Positions 18,885 through 28,247 of a stretch of DNA of 64,000 bases are shown here, piece after piece (the first letter of the stretch is position 1; every line of letters begins with the position of its first letter). Source of the DNA: Methanobacterium veterum (GTDB taxonomy: Archaea; Methanobacteriota; Methanobacteria; Methanobacteriales; Methanobacteriaceae); assembly GCF_000745485.1 (NCBI RefSeq), contig NZ_KN050694.1:345470-409469 (forward strand), written 5' to 3'. The notes under the pieces were generated by a model. It searched no databases and was not told where the DNA came from. It worked only from the letters and a program-made list of their open reading frames with translations. The position numbers and the translations under genes are program-made.

Positions 18885-19250
18885 TCTTAATTATTCTTTC
18901 TATTAAATTTTTTTTTAATTAAATAATGGGTGAAGCAGTAATTGCAGTCCTTAAACACAGTCTTTTCCTGGAGGGGGCTGAGTATTTAATTAAATAGGTG
19001 ATATATTAAGATAATCAAGTTCCTCGAAGAGAAGTTGTCTTTGTAATATACGCTTATGACGCCCATTCATGGTTTAAAGTTCGCAGTTATACTTAATGCA
19101 TTCGCCCCGTTAGTGAAATCGTTAATGAACCCATTTGATTGGATTCATAAAGAAGAAGGCATTAATAGAATTTATTTGAGGCCATATTGTTTGGTATCTT
19201 CTTAGATTCTCATTATTAAATCCATTAAAGGATTAAACATCATGCTAAAA
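18885..19250. other. Intergenic region, possible gene remnant
   Basis: A T-run at 18907-18917 fits transcript termination of the secreted-protein gene. Farther on, short open pieces on the plus strand (18926-18997, 23 codons beginning MGEAVIAVLKHS; and a piece near 19033-19095 with FVIYAYDAHSWFKVRSY) have coding-like composition but are in different frames and interrupted. They may be remains of a lost gene. Confidence 0.3.
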
Positions 19251-20021
19251 TTATAGGTGTCCTTTTAGAGCTAAAGCACCAAAAAACACAATAAATACGG
19301 CTATGGCACCTATTCCAATGATATTTTCCTTTTTAGCATTAGATATCTTTAAATCACTTGTATAAATTTGAATTGAAAGCAACACTGCAATATTTATTGA
19401 AAAAACAAGAGCATAAGACAAGTCCTCTATTGAAATTTGACGCCCCAAGTAACAGAGAACAATTATTTGTAATACTAAAACAGAAACCATGTCCCTAACA
19501 TATTTAGTCGAAACATTAACTTTCTGATCTTCGTAATAAAATCCATATATAAAAGCTACTAGCCCTAAAGTAATTCCATACAAAAGTATGGGATAATAAC
19601 AAGCTATAAAACTTGTTAAACAACTAATTATGATAATCACGCCAATAAGTTGGATCATTAATTTTTTATTATATTTTAACATGCTAGTTTTTATCTTTAG
19701 GTGATTTATACGAATTAAATTAACTAAAACCAAAGTAAAGAACAATGCACCTACTGAATAATAGTAGTAATCTATTGTTTTATAAACAGGATTATTAAAT
19801 AATATATAAACAGAAATAAACCATTGAAATATATTAACACAAAACAAAATTGTCAAATAATTAATTTTTTTATCTTCATTATATAAAACAAATAAAATAA
19901 CCATAACACCTAACGAACAATTAAATATGTTAAAAGGAGATTTATGCCCTAAATAACTTACTAACGAATATAATATTATTCCAATTCCAATAAATATCAA
20001 TAATGCTTTATTATTATTCAT
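19251..20021 (-). CDS. Polytopic membrane protein of unknown function
   Basis: A 256-residue protein made almost entirely of hydrophobic helices, about eight, separated by short loops with Lys and Asn. Two halves (residues 1-120 and 125-256) look alike in spacing and both contain a Y-x-E/D-D-x-K loop (YNEDKKIN and YYEDQKVN), suggesting an internal duplication. I recognise no family motif. GGGGAGTAATAT before the ATG supplies the ribosome-binding site. Neighbours give no clue. Confidence 0.65.
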   Translation of the reverse strand: MNNNKALLIFIGIGIILYSLVSYLGHKSPFNIFNCSLGVMVILFVLYNEDKKINYLTILFCVNIFQWFISVYILFNNPVYKTIDYYYYSVGALFFTLVLVNLIRINHLKIKTSMLKYNKKLMIQLIGVIIIISCLTSFIACYYPILLYGITLGLVAFIYGFYYEDQKVNVSTKYVRDMVSVLVLQIIVLCYLGRQISIEDLSYALVFSINIAVLLSIQIYTSDLKISNAKKENIIGIGAIAVFIVFFGALALKGHL

Positions 20022-20442
20022 ATTACTCCCCTTTCAAATTAGATTTTGTTAAAGTAATATAAAAACTTAATTTTTTGTATTTTATATATTTCAGTTATGT
20101 TATCTCATTTCCACATTTTACTTGAAATCTTAGACCGGCCTTCCTGAAACATGGAAAGTTTCACCTTTCAAATTCGCAGTCAAAAATCTAAGTTCAGCTT
20201 CTTGAACTGCTTCCAGGAGGTGCATATATTTTCAGGTGAGATTAGTCTATTAAGTCTAAAACCGTTTTTATCAATCATATTTTAATTAAACCCTTGAATT
20301 TACTATGTCACATTAATTTAAAAATAAGGGTATTAATTTTAAAGCTGTATTTTTTTGGATGATATTTATTTCAAATTAGCATTATTTTTTTATCTTGATA
20401 ATTTTTAACAATTCCTAAAAGACACTTTTTAATGTAACCTAT
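20022..20442. other. Intergenic region with one tiny minus-strand frame
   Basis: The stretch 20130-20225 is noticeably richer in G and C than its surroundings and translates on the minus strand to a 31-residue frame beginning MHLLEAVQEAELRFLTANLK. It has no ribosome-binding site and an in-frame stop lies two codons upstream. It also holds small inverted repeats (TGAAAC/GTTTCA, AGTTCA/TGAACT). It may be a gene fragment or a structured RNA. The rest is AT-rich and probably includes the TBP promoter. Confidence 0.35.
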
Positions 20443-20496
20443 ATGGAATGTAAAAAACAAATTAATGATCTGGAATTAAAACCTGGAGGAATGTGT

Positions 20497-21042
20497 TTGA
20501 CAGATGTACCAATTAAAGTTGAAAATATTGTAGCTTCTGCAACTCTTGGAAAGTCAATTGAACTGCCCAAAGTAGCTTTGACATTAGAAGGTGTGGAATA
20601 TAACTCAGAAAAGTTCCCAGGGCTTGTTTACAAGCTTAAAGAACCCAAAACAGCGGCTCTTATATTTGGATCAGGAAAACTAGTAGGTACTGGTGCAAAA
20701 ACTACAGAAGATTCAATTAAATCTCTAAATATTATTGTAGATAAAATGAGGGCGCTAGATGCAGATATACCCCAAGAATTTGAAATTACAATACAGAATA
20801 TCGTTGCCTCTGCAAATCTAGAAAAAACATTAAACCTTGAAGCAGTAGCATTAGATTTAGAAAATACCGAATATGAACCAGAACAATTTCCAGGTTTAGT
20901 TTACAGACTTGAAGACCCTAAAGTTGTATTATTATTATTCGGCTCAGGAAAAGTAGTGTGCACAGGCGCAAAAAATATTGATAATGCTCAGCTTGGTGTT
21001 GAAAAAACAAAGGAAAGGTTGGGTGAACTGGATTTAATTTAA
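20497..21042 (+). CDS. tbp: TATA-box-binding protein
   Basis: The archaeal general transcription factor that binds TATA boxes and, with TFB, recruits RNA polymerase. The 181 residues are the usual archaeal length and consist of the two direct TBP repeats (about residues 4-90 and 95-180), each with ENIVASA or QNIVASA, the FPGLVY stretch and the LIFGSGK or LLFGSGK stretch with GTGAK/CTGAK. I set the start at the TTG at 20497, which gives the canonical MTDVPIKVENIVAS beginning and stands six bases after GGAGGA; the frame is open to 20443, but that version would be too long. Confidence 0.95.
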   Translation: MTDVPIKVENIVASATLGKSIELPKVALTLEGVEYNSEKFPGLVYKLKEPKTAALIFGSGKLVGTGAKTTEDSIKSLNIIVDKMRALDADIPQEFEITIQNIVASANLEKTLNLEAVALDLENTEYEPEQFPGLVYRLEDPKVVLLLFGSGKVVCTGAKNIDNAQLGVEKTKERLGELDLI

Positions 21043-21055
21043 ATCCAAATTTGAT

Positions 21056-21075
21056 AAAAAGGATACCCCCTTTTT
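21056..21075 (+). terminator. Terminator-like hairpin after tbp
   Basis: AAAAAGG (21056-21062) can pair with CCTTTTT (21069-21075), leaving a six-base loop, 14 bases after the TBP stop codon. The 3' arm itself supplies the T-rich end. Confidence 0.5.
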
Positions 21076-21250
21076 CTCTAACTTTGATTTTTTGCAGCCT
21101 GAAAAACCCATACGATTTTTTTTACAAACTTTGCATTAAAGCTTTTAAAAAGTAATATTTGTATGATTAAACCTTATTAACTCATGATAAGCACTAAAAA
21201 ACGATAGTTAGAAGTAATTGGTGGAATATAGTATAATATAGTGAGAAACT

Positions 21251-21547
21251 ATGAAATGTGATAAAAGTGTATTTAAGTTAAAAGAAGTAGCAGATATTGA
21301 AAATTATATATGGAATTTTAGAGGATCTGGTTTATTATTTAATTACATAACTCCCATAAACGAAAAATTAAGCGAATTAAAAGACAACGCATATATTGAA
21401 AAAAGTAGCAGTAATCAGGATACTATAAATGTTTTTTTCAAGATTAACCCTGCTCCTGATTTAACTTTAGAATCCATCAGATCTAAGAAAAATGAATTTT
21501 TGGAGTATTTTGAGAAAGTGGGAGATGAAATAGTCAATGGAAATTAA
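21251..21547 (+). CDS. Small hypothetical protein
   Basis: This 98-residue protein is not recognised. It is soluble and mixed alpha/beta in appearance, with a hydrophobic central strand (TINVFFKINPAP) and an acidic helical C-terminus. A weak GTGAG lies five bases before the ATG. It stands alone on the plus strand between tbp and the convergent dapB gene. Codon use looks like that of its neighbours, so it is probably a real gene. Confidence 0.55.
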   Translation: MKCDKSVFKLKEVADIENYIWNFRGSGLLFNYITPINEKLSELKDNAYIEKSSSNQDTINVFFKINPAPDLTLESIRSKKNEFLEYFEKVGDEIVNGN

Positions 21548-21944
21548 AGAAACTCCATTTTATATGTGTATTTACCCATTTTAAATTAAAATATTCCAAT
21601 ATTTGTCCATTAACACATTAAACAATCGTGGACACTTACTTTTGTAGGTGCCCATAATACTAATTTTATAAAGATAAGATTTTAAACTTTTAAAAAATAT
21701 TGATGGGCGACTAACACATTAAATAATCTCCAATCATTAGTACTTTTTACATTTTTAAAATCGAATTAAGTTAAAAAAAGAAGATGAATTTTATAAAAAA
21801 TATTTTTAATAAATTTAAATAAATAATGCTCATTTATATATTATAAAAGATTAAATAAGAGATTTTATTTAAAATTTAGGCTATTTTTCTCATCAAAGCA
21901 ATATTTTAATGAAATATTGAAATAAAAAATAAACATATTAAATT
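21548..21944. other. Intergenic region between convergent genes
   Basis: Mostly AT-rich. TGGACACTT (21630-21638) and AGGTGCCCA (21646-21654) form a hairpin with one mismatch that resembles the elements at 9281 and 9577. The phrase TAACACATTAAA-AATC occurs twice about 100 bp apart (21610 and 21712). No coding frame is apparent. Confidence 0.4.
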
Positions 21945-22763
21945 TTATTTTATACCTAAAACATCTCCCATATCACTAATTTCCTTTGAAGTCATAACAA
22001 CATAGCGCACTGCTTTAATCACCCCAGATACAAACGCCTGCCTGCTCTGTGCCCTGTGAACAACTTCAATTCGTTCTCCTTCGCCTGCAAAAAGCACAGT
22101 ATGGTCTCCAATAATATCTCCACCGCGGACAGCATGCATCCCTATTTCTCCTTCTCTTCGTTTACCTACCATTCCATGCCTGCCATGTACACAAGCTTCA
22201 TCTTTATTTCCACCAAGAGCATCAGCTATGATTTCATAGGCTTTAACAGCAGTTCCTGAAGGTGCATCAACTTTATGCTTGTGGTGGGCTTCCATTATTT
22301 CAATGTCAAAGTCTTCTAAGATTTTGGCAAGATCTTCGATGATTTTAAAGAACACGTTCACACCTACCGCCATATTTGGAGAAATAACTGCATTAACCTT
22401 ATTTTCTCTTATGGATTTTTTTATGGATGCCATTTGTTCATCTGAAAATCCAGTTGTACCTACAATCACATTAACTCCGCACTCTGCTGAAGTTTTAATT
22501 GTACCCACAGATGCATCAGCTCTGGTAAAATCAATAAGGACATCAGGTTTCTTTTCATTTAAAACTTCAGCGAGCTTTTGGGCGCCGTTTACTGGAACAC
22601 CTATATTTCCTGCACCTATTATCTCACCTATGTCCTTTCCTTCAAGTGAAGTATCTAACGACCCTATAGCTGCCGCCAGTTCCATATCTTCCTGTTCAAG
22701 TACTGCTTTAACTATTTTAGAACTTATTCTCCCGCCTGCGCCTGTTAGAGCCACTTTAATCAT
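21945..22763 (-). CDS. dapB: 4-hydroxy-tetrahydrodipicolinate reductase
   Basis: DapB reduces 4-hydroxy-tetrahydrodipicolinate with NAD(P)H in lysine and diaminopimelate-type synthesis in the cytoplasm. The N-terminal dinucleotide-binding motif is TGAGGRISSKIV (residues 7-18); the catalytic region EAHHKHKVDAPSGTA (about 158-172) contains the family's His-His-x-x-K and DAPSGTA. GVNVIVGTTGFS and the PNMAVGVN stretch also fit. Length 272 is normal. No other lysine gene is adjacent, so it is probably transcribed alone. Confidence 0.95.
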   Translation of the reverse strand: MIKVALTGAGGRISSKIVKAVLEQEDMELAAAIGSLDTSLEGKDIGEIIGAGNIGVPVNGAQKLAEVLNEKKPDVLIDFTRADASVGTIKTSAECGVNVIVGTTGFSDEQMASIKKSIRENKVNAVISPNMAVGVNVFFKIIEDLAKILEDFDIEIMEAHHKHKVDAPSGTAVKAYEIIADALGGNKDEACVHGRHGMVGKRREGEIGMHAVRGGDIIGDHTVLFAGEGERIEVVHRAQSRQAFVSGVIKAVRYVVMTSKEISDMGDVLGIK

Positions 22764-22906
22764 ATTATTACCTCTAGTTAACCTGATTAAATGAAATTTT
22801 TCTTCATTTTCATTCAGTATTTTTACTTTTTAATTATAAATTTAACATTTATCCTGTTGTATTTAAGTGATTTCCGATATTTTAAGATTCATATAAACAT
22901 TAAAAG

Positions 22907-24373
22907 TTATTTTACTTTTTCTATACACTCCCCAGAAACTTCTTCTTGGGTTACAGGTGCATCTCCACTTAAAGGTATTTCTTTAAGTAAGAACGCAGTA
23001 ATCAACCCCACAAATGCCAGCACTATGGCTGCAAGGAAAATATTCTGTATAGAAAGTACTAAAGATTGAGTTTTGCCCAGAGTAACTGTAATTTCTAGAG
23101 TAAAATTCATTATAAACCCAAATACGGGAACAAATATTATAGTGCCTATGTTCCTGAAAAACCGCATTGAAGCTGTTACAATACCTATATCCCGTAGTGT
23201 AAATGCGTTCTGCACCGCCACGTTGAATATGTTATATGCCATTCCTGAACCAATACCCAGAATTGTTGAATATGCAACCAGTTGGTAGGGAGACGTACTG
23301 GCATTCATTGTAGCAAGAAGCACAACCCCTATTCCAGTTATAATAAATTCAGCAATTACAAGATTTTTATATTTTCCTGTCACAGATATGACTTGTCCAG
23401 TAATTATTGATGCCATTGTAAGGCATAATGACATGGGGATCATTAGGAACCCTGCGTTTGTAGCGCTCATTCCCAAAACACCCTGTGCAAATAAAGGAAC
23501 GTAAATTATCCCGCTGAACATCAGTGCACTTGCTAAAAAGCTTTCTACTGCAGATACAGTAAATATTGAATTTTTAAAGAGGCGCAGCGGTAAAACAGGT
23601 TCTAAAGCCTTTCCTTCAGCCAGGACGAACAGTATAAACATAATTCCAGAAAATACAAGAATTCCAGCTATCTCAACTAATGGGTATTTATTTAGATCTC
23701 CTGCAAGTGTTACTGCCAGAAACAGCGAACTTAAAGCTAATGTAAATGTAATGATCCCTGTATAGTCAATAACCTTTTTAATACCATCCAGTTTGAAATT
23801 TGGAAGTGAATAAAGGATCAATGCTACAGCAGCAATTCCAACAGGGACATTTACAAAAAACACCACTCTCCATCCTAAATTATCTGTGATTACACCTCCA
23901 AGAATGGGTCCTAAGACATCTGCAAGCCCAAATACTGATGCTAGTATTCCCATATATTTGGCCCTTTCCCTTGGAGCGAAAATTTCTCCAACCACAATAA
24001 AGGGGAGTGATATCAAAATTCCTCCTCCAATTCCCTGAAGCCCCCTGAATATAATCAGTTCCAGCATGCTGGTTGCAAAACCGCACATAACTGAAGTTAC
24101 GACAAATATGATAATTCCTGCAATTAAAACATGTTTTCTGCCGTAAATATCTGATAGTTTGCCAAAAATGATTATTGCAATGGTGGATGTTAACATGTAA
24201 AATGTAAAGGGCCACACATAATATTCCATGCCCTGCAGACTGTTAATAACTTTTGGCATAGCTGTGGCCATAATTGAATAATCAAAGGCAGCTACAAGAA
24301 GCCCGACCATCAATCCTGCCATAATCATAATTATTTTATCTTTAGCAAGGTCATACTGGCTTTCATAATTCAT
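22907..24373 (-). CDS. MFS multidrug efflux transporter, 14-helix DHA2 type
   Basis: A drug/H+ antiporter of the major facilitator superfamily. The roughly 488 residues with about 14 membrane helices match the DHA2 (EmrB/QacA) group. Motif A appears as GKLSDIYGRKHV (about residue 72), and the fifth helix carries the motif C-like GPILGGVITDNLGWR. The first helix includes AAFDYSIMATAMP, also typical. The ATG at 24373 has GTGAT four bases upstream; a GTG at 24382 is possible. It is the last gene of a TetR-DUF169-membrane protein-MFS cluster, so the TetR protein probably controls it. Confidence 0.85.
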   Translation of the reverse strand: MNYESQYDLAKDKIIMIMAGLMVGLLVAAFDYSIMATAMPKVINSLQGMEYYVWPFTFYMLTSTIAIIIFGKLSDIYGRKHVLIAGIIIFVVTSVMCGFATSMLELIIFRGLQGIGGGILISLPFIVVGEIFAPRERAKYMGILASVFGLADVLGPILGGVITDNLGWRVVFFVNVPVGIAAVALILYSLPNFKLDGIKKVIDYTGIITFTLALSSLFLAVTLAGDLNKYPLVEIAGILVFSGIMFILFVLAEGKALEPVLPLRLFKNSIFTVSAVESFLASALMFSGIIYVPLFAQGVLGMSATNAGFLMIPMSLCLTMASIITGQVISVTGKYKNLVIAEFIITGIGVVLLATMNASTSPYQLVAYSTILGIGSGMAYNIFNVAVQNAFTLRDIGIVTASMRFFRNIGTIIFVPVFGFIMNFTLEITVTLGKTQSLVLSIQNIFLAAIVLAFVGLITAFLLKEIPLSGDAPVTQEEVSGECIEKVK

Positions 24374-24433
24374 AGTTATCACATGAGGTTCTTTTTTTAA
24401 AATAGTTTATAATAATTCCAACAGTCTAAAAGG

Positions 24434-25150
24434 TTAAATTGTTGTCTTTTTTAGCCTGTTAAAAAGCAGCGCTATCATTGCAGTTGATGCAGGAAATGTA
24501 AACGCGAACAAAACAAGTGAGAAAGGGAATCCAAAGTCCAGGTGTGTAACTGCTTGTATAATTGCTACAATCCCGAGTATACCATTTACCACAAATATCC
24601 ACTTTACTGCTGTTTCCATTTTCCCTCCGCTGAAGAGAAGTCCAATGAAAATCATAGACAGGCTCAGCCATGTATATCCCAGTACTTCCATGGACCAGAA
24701 GACAGAATTCAAATTACCGAAGGCAAAGAGAGTAGTTCCATCGAGTAATCCTGTTGAAATACTCTGGGATATGGCAGTCATCTGTAAATAGTAATTGGCA
24801 GTGATCTGTGCTAGATATACCACTGCAAAGACGATGCCGAGCAGACTTAATATCTGTTTTTCTTCAGGGGTGAATCTGTGAATGCTTACAGTTAAAATGA
24901 GGTATAAAGGCGCGATAAGGAAACATGGAACCACAAACATCAGTATCTGCCAGTAATGCTGAGTGTAAGATTGGGCATAAATTTCTATACCCTGCCAGTT
25001 AAAATTCAGTGGAAATATTACAAAAGTAACTACAAGCGCAACCAGAAACATAGCTGATGCGATAGTAACACCCACTGCAGACCATGTACCAATTTTAGCC
25101 TCAAGTAAAAGCTGTTTAGGTGTTTTCTTTATATTTAAGTTTTCAATCAT
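24434..25150 (-). CDS. Polytopic membrane protein in efflux cluster
   Basis: The 238-residue protein has six or seven hydrophobic helices and resembles the DUF4386-like group of small integral membrane proteins, though I am not certain. It starts with a basic cytoplasmic segment (MIENLNIKKTPKQ). It lies between the DUF169 gene (47 bases) and the MFS gene (60 bases) on the same strand and is probably co-transcribed with both. Its function is unknown; being in a TetR-controlled cluster suggests a role in handling toxic compounds, which is inference. Confidence 0.65.
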   Translation of the reverse strand: MIENLNIKKTPKQLLLEAKIGTWSAVGVTIASAMFLVALVVTFVIFPLNFNWQGIEIYAQSYTQHYWQILMFVVPCFLIAPLYLILTVSIHRFTPEEKQILSLLGIVFAVVYLAQITANYYLQMTAISQSISTGLLDGTTLFAFGNLNSVFWSMEVLGYTWLSLSMIFIGLLFSGGKMETAVKWIFVVNGILGIVAIIQAVTHLDFGFPFSLVLFAFTFPASTAMIALLFNRLKKTTI

Positions 25151-25197
25151 GATTTTTCCCCATTAGATTTCAATTACGATTTTTTAAAAAAAAGGAA

Positions 25198-25884
25198 TTA
25201 TTCTTCCCTAAAGAACATTTTAGTCCTCATCTCCTCCAAATTGGAAACTATACGTGAGAGATCGCTTCCAGGAATGCTGACCATAATGTCTTCCTGATTG
25301 ATATCCATACTTTTCCTTGCTGCAACGTCTCCGAACCCGTAAGTGACTTTTCCAGTCATATATGGTGTTGCGGCCATTGAACTGCATACAGGAACTGCAT
25401 CAGTGCCCAATCCATGTTTTCCTGAGTCATATGCATTTGCGTGGAGTATTTCCATCCCCTGTTTTGCGCTGCAGAGCACGAATATCACATCTGGCTCAAA
25501 TTCTGCCCTGTTTAAAGGGGCAAAAACAACTGCACTGAAAATCCCGGGATTTATGTATGTTTCATGTTCTCTTGAACGCTGTACTGCAGCAATATCTTTA
25601 TACAGGCCATTTGGGACCATGAATGCTCCGCTTTGCACATTTGCAGGGTATTCTTTCATATCTTTAAGTCCGCAATATCTTGCACCGCCCATGCACGCTT
25701 CTTCTTCAAGGGTAGAATAAAATATTTCCCCTCCCATAGCTTTGGTAAGTTTTGTGCAGAATCTTGATTTTTCGCTTTCCTTTTCAACATTTTGGGGTTC
25801 ATTTACAGACCATTTTATGGCCACAGGTTCATTTTCCAATTTTAAAAGTTCATTTAATTTCTTTCCCAATTCATTATAATCCAT
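25198..25884 (-). CDS. DUF169-family protein
   Basis: The 228-residue cytoplasmic protein matches DUF169, a family common in methanogens, with the stretches NEPVAIKW near the start, CTKL, ACMGGARYCGL and the late VCSSMAATPYMTGKVTYGFGD. Several conserved cysteines could bind a metal or cofactor. The biochemical role of the family is not established. The ATG at 25884 is preferred because GAGGTG stands seven bases upstream; the frame is open 13 codons further. It lies between the TetR gene and the membrane protein gene. Confidence 0.8.
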   Translation of the reverse strand: MDYNELGKKLNELLKLENEPVAIKWSVNEPQNVEKESEKSRFCTKLTKAMGGEIFYSTLEEEACMGGARYCGLKDMKEYPANVQSGAFMVPNGLYKDIAAVQRSREHETYINPGIFSAVVFAPLNRAEFEPDVIFVLCSAKQGMEILHANAYDSGKHGLGTDAVPVCSSMAATPYMTGKVTYGFGDVAARKSMDINQEDIMVSIPGSDLSRIVSNLEEMRTKMFFREE

Positions 25885-26039
25885 ATTTAACACCTCTTTA
25901 CTAAAATAACGCTTATATATCAAAAATTTAAATATTTGTTTTTTATGGCTTATTCTTTTAGTTAAATAGCTATACTACAGCCAAACTTTTTTTTGTAAAA
26001 AGTTATGGCATCTTTCACCCATACAACTAATTCCTTCCC

Positions 26040-26684
26040 TTATTTTCTTAACATGTGGAGAAATAAATCCCCTATATCACTGCTAAATTTCTCTTCATTG
26101 ATTCCTCTGTTTTCAAGCATCTCTTTAGCCCAATCGCCCATGTTCACCTTACCGTTGAAGATCACAGATAAAAGAATTGCAGCTTCCACAGGGTCTATGT
26201 CCTGCCTGATTTCACCGTCGTCTATACCTTTTTGTATGGAGTCTATTCCCACAGACATTATTTCTTTAAATAATCCTCTTACTTCCTGGAACTCTTCACT
26301 GCTGTTCATTTTTTCCATGTCAAACTGCTTTTTAATTGATGTGGGGGAGTACAGCAGCCTGAAGTAATCAGGGTATTCGGTAGAAAACTCCCTGTTTGCA
26401 TTTCCATATGCTATAAACTTTTCTAAACCAGTGTTTCCTTTTTCAACTCCTTCTTTAATCATTTTATCCCAGATTCGGATACCACGTAAGACTATGGCAA
26501 AGTACAGCGATTCTTTATTTTTAAAATAAAGGTAAAGCGTACTTTTGCCAAGCCCCACTTCTCTTGCTATTTCATCCATAGAAACTTCATCAAAGTCCCT
26601 ATCAATTAACAGCTTTCTAGCAGCATCTATAATATCATTTTGACGCTGCTCTCTTTCTCTTTCCTTCCATTTTGCAAGTGACAT
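26040..26684 (-). CDS. TetR-family transcriptional regulator
   Basis: The 214-residue protein has the TetR helix-turn-helix at about residues 15-62 (IIDAARKLL.. followed by VSMDEIAREVGLGKSTLYLYFKNKESLY) and a helical ligand-binding C-terminal domain. Such dimers repress their own and neighbouring transport genes until a ligand binds. A perfect 14-bp palindrome at 26727-26740 lies between its TATA-like sequence and its start. The DUF169, membrane and MFS genes follow on the same strand, so the protein likely governs an efflux operon. Confidence 0.92.
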   Translation of the reverse strand: MSLAKWKEREREQRQNDIIDAARKLLIDRDFDEVSMDEIAREVGLGKSTLYLYFKNKESLYFAIVLRGIRIWDKMIKEGVEKGNTGLEKFIAYGNANREFSTEYPDYFRLLYSPTSIKKQFDMEKMNSSEEFQEVRGLFKEIMSVGIDSIQKGIDDGEIRQDIDPVEAAILLSVIFNGKVNMGDWAKEMLENRGINEEKFSSDIGDLFLHMLRK

Positions 26685-26726
26685 ATCATTTCACCTATAC
26701 CTATCATGACTACTAAATCATGTTAA

Positions 26727-26740
26727 TGACTCATGAGTCA
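26727..26740. promoter_or_regulatory. Palindromic operator candidate for the TetR regulator
   Basis: TGACTCATGAGTCA is a perfect 14-bp palindrome located 43 bases before the TetR start codon. A related half-site (GTGAGTCT) is at about 26753. On the minus strand GTTATATTA just upstream may be the TATA box, so a bound dimer would block the polymerase. Confidence 0.55.
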
Positions 26741-26927
26741 GTAATATAACTTGTGAGTCTAAGAGCATATAAAGGTTTCGGTTTAAAATAAAAACTGCAA
26801 TACAAAATCAATTATTTAAAAACAGCTTTTATTCATGAATAGGGCAGTTAACTTTATAAACCCTCAAAAATAACATTTTATGGCAAAACAAATTTATAAA
26901 TTAAAATAATGAGCGGATGTTAAAAAA

Positions 26928-27320
26928 ATGCCACTTGTAAAAGTAGAAATACTAAAAGGAAAATCTAGTGAATATAAAAAAGCCATACTGGACGGAGTAC
27001 ATGATGCTCTGGTTCAGGCAATTAAAATACCAGATTATGATAGATTTCAAAGGTTATATGAACTCGATAAAAGCAACTTTGAATACCCTGAAACTAAAAC
27101 AGACAACGTAACCTTAATTGAAATAACCATGTTCCAGGGAAGATCCCTTGCAGCCAAAAAAGAGCTTTACAAAGCCATAACTGATAATTTAGCTCAAAAT
27201 CCAGGGATAAATGGCAATGACATCACAATTGTCGTACATGAGCCGTCTCTAGAAAATTGGGGAGTTAAAGGTGGCAAGCCAGCTAATGAAGTTGATTTAG
27301 GGTTTGAAATTAAAGTTTAA
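26928..27320 (+). CDS. Tautomerase-family protein
   Basis: This 130-residue protein begins MPLVKVEIL, so removing Met exposes the catalytic N-terminal proline of the 4-oxalocrotonate tautomerase superfamily. The layout (DGVHDALVQA, DYDRFQRLYELD, and a second half with ITMFQGRS and AITDNLA) fits the longer Tautomerase_2 group, which contains both beta-alpha-beta units in one chain. It probably tautomerises or hydrates a keto acid; the substrate is unknown. It is divergent from the TetR cluster and has its own promoter region in 26750-26900. Confidence 0.85.
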   Translation: MPLVKVEILKGKSSEYKKAILDGVHDALVQAIKIPDYDRFQRLYELDKSNFEYPETKTDNVTLIEITMFQGRSLAAKKELYKAITDNLAQNPGINGNDITIVVHEPSLENWGVKGGKPANEVDLGFEIKV

Positions 27321-27424
27321 TTTATATTAAACTATCTTATTTTTCAATTATTTTTTTCAGGTTATATTATTAGGCATTAATTATTCAATTTGATTTAAAG
27401 GTAAAATGATAAACATTAAAATTA

Positions 27425-27817
27425 TTAATTTCTAGAATCCATCATTCTATCATTGAAATCTATATTTTTCCACTTAACGCCTAACATGTCTGCCTGCTGC
27501 ATGAGAATTTTTACAGCATTCTCATTTCCTTTAACAAGTACTAAATCTTCACCTGCTTCTTTATATTCTGCAAAGGCAATGGTGTTGTAATAAATTTCCT
27601 TTTTAATTTCATTTGTTATATTTTCAAGCAGCACTTTACCAACGCCAAGGGTAGGGTCACCGTCTTTAAGGTACCTAATTTCATTTGAGACTTTTCTTTT
27701 GAGGTTAAAAAGTCTGTTTATGAATAATTCCTCTTCTTTACCATCTTCTACTTCTTTACTCCTGAGCAGAGTTATAAATGTATCTAAGAGCTCAGGTAGT
27801 TCATTTTCATCTTCCAT
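27425..27817 (-). CDS. Hypothetical cytoplasmic protein
   Basis: The 130-residue product is mostly helical, acidic at the start (MEDENELPELLDTF) and basic in the middle; I do not recognise it. The ATG at 27817 is preferred because GGCGGT lies just upstream, while an in-frame ATG at 27871 has no ribosome-binding site. The end (KNIDFNDRMMDSRN) is polar. It stands alone, with about 430 bases of AT-rich non-coding DNA upstream (27818-28247) in which I see nothing but possible promoter sequence. Confidence 0.6.
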   Translation of the reverse strand: MEDENELPELLDTFITLLRSKEVEDGKEEELFINRLFNLKRKVSNEIRYLKDGDPTLGVGKVLLENITNEIKKEIYYNTIAFAEYKEAGEDLVLVKGNENAVKILMQQADMLGVKWKNIDFNDRMMDSRN

Positions 27818-28247
27818 TTTACCGCCTCTTCGAGATTTAAGTTTCCAAATTCTTTTTAGTATATCGATCATATACTTTAGAACACGGTATAAGATTGAGT
27901 ATCACCTTATTTAAACGTTACATTTTAAAAAAAAAATATTGGCGTAAAACACTTAAATTTTAAAATAAAATGTAATACTGATATATAAACTAATTTAGTG
28001 CAGTAATTAATTACATATTAACTAAAAAAGTATTTTATAACCATTTATAATTAAATACGCCATTTTAAAGTTTAAATCAAATTAACACTTTTTATTAAAA
28101 TATATTAATAAAAAATAAAATTTAAAATTCATCTTAACTCAAATTTGAATTATATTTAACTCAAAATCATAGGACAAATTTAATATCTTTTTTTGATATG
28201 GGATACAGATTATAAATAAATGAAAAAAAAGGAAAAAATTTTTTTAC

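Noticed and set aside
20443..20496. Longer start for the TATA-binding protein (ATG 20443 or ATG 20491)
   Set aside because: The TTG at 20497 gives the canonical 181-residue protein and correct spacing from GGAGGA; ATG 20491 touches the ribosome-binding site.
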